Part shown: positions 61,561 to 64,000 of the stretch, one piece after another | How the letters are laid out: each line of letters begins with the position of its first letter | Numbering within the stretch: position 1 is the stretch's first letter | NCBI RefSeq assembly: GCF_005508865.1 | Contig: NZ_SCOM01000002.1 | Coordinates: 868,001-932,000, forward strand | Length of the DNA: 64,000 nucleotides | Source of the DNA: Pseudomonas sp. F(2018) | Lineage (GTDB): Bacteria; Pseudomonadota; Gammaproteobacteria; Pseudomonadales; Pseudomonadaceae | Direction: 5' to 3' | Position numbers and translations under genes: made by a program | The notes under the pieces: model-generated | What the model was told of the DNA's origin: nothing | The model's input: the letters and a program-made list of their open reading frames with translations, nothing else | Databases searched by the model: none

Positions 61561-61975
61561 AGTTTTTTCCGTTCTTTGCTTGTTTTGCCTGATTTTTAGG
61601 CGCCGTGTATCATTGATACGCTTGCTCCAGGACTTCGTTGGCTCTACGCCTCCCCTTGGAGAAATCTGAAGGCCCGCCCATCAAGGCGGGCTTGTTTTTT
61701 GGCTACCCTTCCCCGCTCAATACCAGCTGCTCCCTCCGCGACACCCCCGCTGCCTAATCCCGTTCTCGCAGCCCAACTTGCGAATCGCCGATGCTTGATC
61801 GGTATGTCTTCGGGACGCCAATCACATTGTGTAGGTAGCCTAGCGAATGGTCAGGTTGGACCTGCAGCCTAGGAGCTTGATCGAGATCAACGAAGTGCTG
61901 AAGTCGTCCTCAAGAGCACTCATGCTTTGGAGCAATCTGCTATCGTCGCGTTATCGCCATGCTCGGTGACTCGCT
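61561..61975. other. Intergenic region between DUF3302 and the metal-efflux locus
   Basis: I see no protein gene in these 415 bases. They contain a strong rightward terminator (61672-61700) that no annotated rightward gene explains, so a short unrecognised RNA gene may lie in about 61570-61671. The right part (about 61850-61975) must hold the promoter of the metal-efflux locus. Confidence 0.5.
61672..61700 (+). terminator. Strong rightward terminator without an obvious gene
   Basis: GCCCGCC-CATCAA-GGCGGGC forms a perfect 7-bp GC stem followed by TTGTTTTTT, a classic rho-independent terminator on the plus strand. Confidence 0.85.
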
Positions 61976-62320
61976 GTGCGTCAAATTGGAGTGGTTCTGG
62001 TACTGATTATTAGCCTAGTGCTGCCGAGTTTCGGCGGTATGGCTTTCAGCATGCCGGCACAACCTTGCCCGATGCAGAGCAGTGATCATCAAGGTCCTGT
62101 CATGGCTGATGCCCCCTGCTGTGAGCACATGGATAAATCCGATGGGCTGGCCGGCAAATCCCCCTGCAAATCTGGCCAGGAATGCAAGACCGGAGGTCTT
62201 CTTCAGACTGCCGTGATTAAGACTATCTCCCCTCGCCCTTCACGCCCCGAGTCGCTACTGAGCCAGTCGGTGATCAAACGGGAGCCCGCAGAGCTCTGGC
62301 GCCCTCCTCGCTTAGCCTAA
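61976..62320 (+). CDS. Small Cys-rich exported protein upstream of metal-efflux genes
   Basis: This protein of 114 aa has an N-terminal hydrophobic signal (MRQIGVVLVLIISLVLPSFGGMAFSMPA). Behind it are metal-ligand-like motifs: PCPMQ, APCCEHM, SPCKSGQECKTG. It starts with GTG, and the family is not one I can name, but small Met/Cys/His-rich exported proteins often precede copper or silver RND systems in Pseudomonas. It lies 93 bases before the outer-membrane factor gene and is probably co-regulated. A periplasmic metal-binding role is inferred. Confidence 0.6.
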   Translation: MRQIGVVLVLIISLVLPSFGGMAFSMPAQPCPMQSSDHQGPVMADAPCCEHMDKSDGLAGKSPCKSGQECKTGGLLQTAVIKTISPRPSRPESLLSQSVIKREPAELWRPPRLA

Positions 62321-62413
62321 TGCACTGATCCATCGCGTCTGCGCTGCAGGTGCGCCGTTGCTACCTTGCTTAGCGCAGTAGTGACTTCGATCAATCGCAT
62401 TGGAGGCGAAAGC

Positions 62414-63676
62414 ATGTCCGCTTTCCTTTTCACACGCCGCGGCTACATGGGCGTGCTGGCTGCCGCATTCTGGACGGCGCCTTTTGTTGCTGCTCATGCG
62501 CAGCCCCTGACATTTGAACGTGCACAAGCACTCGCCGAGCAGACCGCCCCCGAGAACCTCGCGCGACAAGCGCAGGTCGCATCGGCGCAGCAGTCAGTTG
62601 AGCCTGCGGATGCCCTACCCGATCCCAAACTGATTCTCGGCGTCGACAACCTACCCATCGAAGGGCCTGATCGCTACACCCTCAATCGGGACTCCATGAC
62701 CATGCGCCGCATTGGATTCATGCAGGAAGTACCCAACAGCGACAAGCGCCAGGCTCGACTCCATCTGGCTGAGGCGTCGGTTGTCCGAGCAGAGGCCGAG
62801 CAGCGAGCCATGCAGTTGGAGATCAAGCGCCAGACGGCATTGAGCTGGCTGGAGGTCTACTACGCCGAACGCAGTGTTGGCCTCTTCGATCAACTTGAGC
62901 GGCAGATCGACATGCTCCGCTCGACGGTGCAATCGCTGATCGCCGGCGGCAGCGTTCAGCCTGGTGAGCTGTTGCAGGCCGACCAAGAAGCTCTGGCACT
63001 GCAGGATCGGCGAGATGAACTGAACCGCGATGTGGCGATTGCCCGGGCCAAGCTGCGGCGCTGGATCGGCAACGAGGCCGATCAACCTCTGACGGGAAAC
63101 GTGCCCAGCCTGAGCCTTGAAGCTCCACATTTGCAGCACCGCTTGGTTCAGCATCCTGACTTGCGAGCAGCATCGGCCCGGGTTGGCGAGGCCAGCGCTG
63201 AGCTGGACGAGGCGATCGCCGAGAAGACGCCTGACTGGGGTGTTGAGCTTGCCTACAACAACCGCGACAACCAGTTCGGCGACATGGTGATGGTGCAGTT
63301 CACCTTCGACCTGCCGATGTTTGTTGGCACCCGCCAGGGGCCCAAGATCAACGCCAAGCAGCAGAGCGTGGCGCAGATGGAAGCCGAGCAGGAAGTGCTG
63401 CTGCGCGCCCATCAGGCCGAGCTGGAAAGCGGCCTGGCTGAGCTTGAGCAACTACGCAGAACCCTGACGCGCACCGAAAGCACTGTGATCCCGCTGGCTA
63501 GCAAACGCGCTGATCTCGAACTGGCCGCCTATCAGGCCGGCAACAGCCAGCTGACATCCGTCATCACCGCCCAGCGCGATCTGATCGAGGCGCAGCTGCG
63601 GCAGATCGAACAGCAGCGCAAGCTGAGCCAGCTCTCCGCAAGCCTGTATTACGCGTATGTGGAGGGACTGAAATGA
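62414..63676 (+). CDS. Heavy-metal RND efflux outer-membrane factor (CusC/CzcC-like)
   Basis: This TolC-family outer-membrane channel has 420 aa. A signal peptide (FWTAPFVAAHAQP) precedes the two-fold repeated helical-hairpin and strand pattern (LTFERAQALAEQTAPENLARQAQVASAQQ; LTSVITAQRDLIEAQLRQIEQQRKLSQL). The CzcC/CusC branch is favoured because the next gene is a CusB-type adaptor with a heavy-metal binding domain. ATG 62414 has GGAGGCGAAAGC just upstream, so I reject the TTG at 62366. The stop overlaps the next start by four bases. Confidence 0.85.
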   Translation: MSAFLFTRRGYMGVLAAAFWTAPFVAAHAQPLTFERAQALAEQTAPENLARQAQVASAQQSVEPADALPDPKLILGVDNLPIEGPDRYTLNRDSMTMRRIGFMQEVPNSDKRQARLHLAEASVVRAEAEQRAMQLEIKRQTALSWLEVYYAERSVGLFDQLERQIDMLRSTVQSLIAGGSVQPGELLQADQEALALQDRRDELNRDVAIARAKLRRWIGNEADQPLTGNVPSLSLEAPHLQHRLVQHPDLRAASARVGEASAELDEAIAEKTPDWGVELAYNNRDNQFGDMVMVQFTFDLPMFVGTRQGPKINAKQQSVAQMEAEQEVLLRAHQAELESGLAELEQLRRTLTRTESTVIPLASKRADLELAAYQAGNSQLTSVITAQRDLIEAQLRQIEQQRKLSQLSASLYYAYVEGLK

Positions 63677-64000
63677 AGGTTTCGGCATTTGGTTTTGCGG
63701 TCGCCATGCTGGCCGTTGGCATTGCGGCGGCAGGCGGTGGCTATTGGCTCGCCCAGAGGCAGGCCGGATATAACGTCATGCCAAGCAGCGCGCCGACGGA
63801 TGAGCGCAAAGTGCTCTATTGGTACGACCCGATGCAACCGGAGCAGCGCTTCGATAAACCGGGCAAATCACCCTTCATGGATATGGAGCTTGTCCCCAAG
63901 TACGCGGGGGCGGCACAGGAGTCGTCTGCCCTGAGCGTGCCTGCTCAAGCCGTGCAGAACCTCGGAATGCGAACCTCAACGGTGGTCCGCGGTGTACTTC
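63673..64000 (+). CDS. Heavy-metal RND efflux adaptor (CusB-like), cut by window end
   Basis: The first 109 residues are visible. An N-terminal membrane anchor or signal (FGFAVAMLAVGIAAAGGGYWLA) precedes VLYWYDPMQPEQRFDKPGKSPFMDMELVPKYA, the heavy-metal-binding domain (YHS/HMBD type) typical of CusB/SilB-like membrane-fusion proteins for copper or silver. The region after it enters the barrel-sandwich part (LSVPAQAVQNLGMRT). The start overlaps the outer-membrane factor stop (ATGA). A CusA-type pump gene is expected beyond the window. Confidence 0.85.
   Translation, partial: MKVSAFGFAVAMLAVGIAAAGGGYWLAQRQAGYNVMPSSAPTDERKVLYWYDPMQPEQRFDKPGKSPFMDMELVPKYAGAAQESSALSVPAQAVQNLGMRTSTVVRGVL

Noticed and set aside
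1-64000. CRISPR arrays, tRNA or rRNA genes, insertion sequences
   Set aside because: No regularly spaced direct repeats, no cloverleaf-like or rRNA sequence, and no transposase-like protein was seen on either strand.

Overview
The window is high-GC DNA that looks like a Pseudomonas chromosome other than P. aeruginosa. The signs are a complete mexS / mexT-mexEF-oprN locus in the P. aeruginosa order, a PvdS-type iron-starvation sigma factor with matching promoter boxes, a PvdA-type ornithine hydroxylase, and a near-perfect gammaproteobacterial dif site. No rRNA, tRNA, CRISPR array, transposase or integrase was seen.

Layout. (1) 1-7342: RND multidrug efflux operon mexE-mexF-oprN (oprN cut by the window start) on the minus strand, behind the LysR activator gene mexT, with mexS divergent. 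(2) 7424-36433: a hydroxamate siderophore locus. A Fur-box-controlled sigma factor is followed by a peptide-siderophore ABC exporter, an MbtH protein, a type II thioesterase and two NRPSs (3595 and 1794 aa). Then come a TonB-dependent receptor, an N-acyltransferase, L-ornithine N5-monooxygenase and an FhuF-type ferric reductase. An FhuC-FhuD-FhuB importer faces them. The predicted line is C-A-T-E / C-A-T / C-A-T // C-A-T-E-TE. Three A domains are nearly identical with a hydroxyornithine-like code, and one has a serine code. This predicts a tetrapeptide of three hydroxyornithine-derived residues plus Ser, i.e. a tris-hydroxamate. The gene set resembles ornibactin/malleobactin loci, but no beta-hydroxylase or formyltransferase gene is present here. 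(3) 36538-60446: a 24-kb, tightly overlapping, leftward operon for an extracellular contractile injection system (eCIS, AFP/PVC family). It encodes sheath, tube, hub chaperone, cap protein, AAA+ ATPase, tube initiator, LysM protein, hub, spike, PAAR tip, gp25, two gp6-like baseplate proteins, a tail-protein-I-like protein and a large DUF6519/beta-helix protein. An accessory segment (51.1-53.7 kb) holds a DUF4157 protein with an HExxH motif, the best cargo candidate. (4) 60447-61194: gene-poor, AT-rich DNA with the chromosome-dimer resolution site dif at 60841-60868. (5) 61195-64000: a DUF3302 membrane protein, then a Cys-rich exported protein, a TolC-type outer-membrane factor and the start of a CusB-like adaptor (heavy-metal RND efflux), cut by the window end.

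How the parts work together. Low iron should relieve Fur repression of the sigma factor. The sigma factor would then read TAAAT-N16-CGT type promoters before mbtH-TE-NRPS and before the receptor-acyltransferase pair. The hydroxylase and acyltransferase make the hydroxamate ornithine used by three modules, the ABC protein exports the product, the receptor and Fhu importer recover the ferric complex, and the FhuF-type protein releases iron. FtsK-orienting-like octamers (GGGNAGGG) read by eye point toward dif from both sides, which places the window at the replication terminus.
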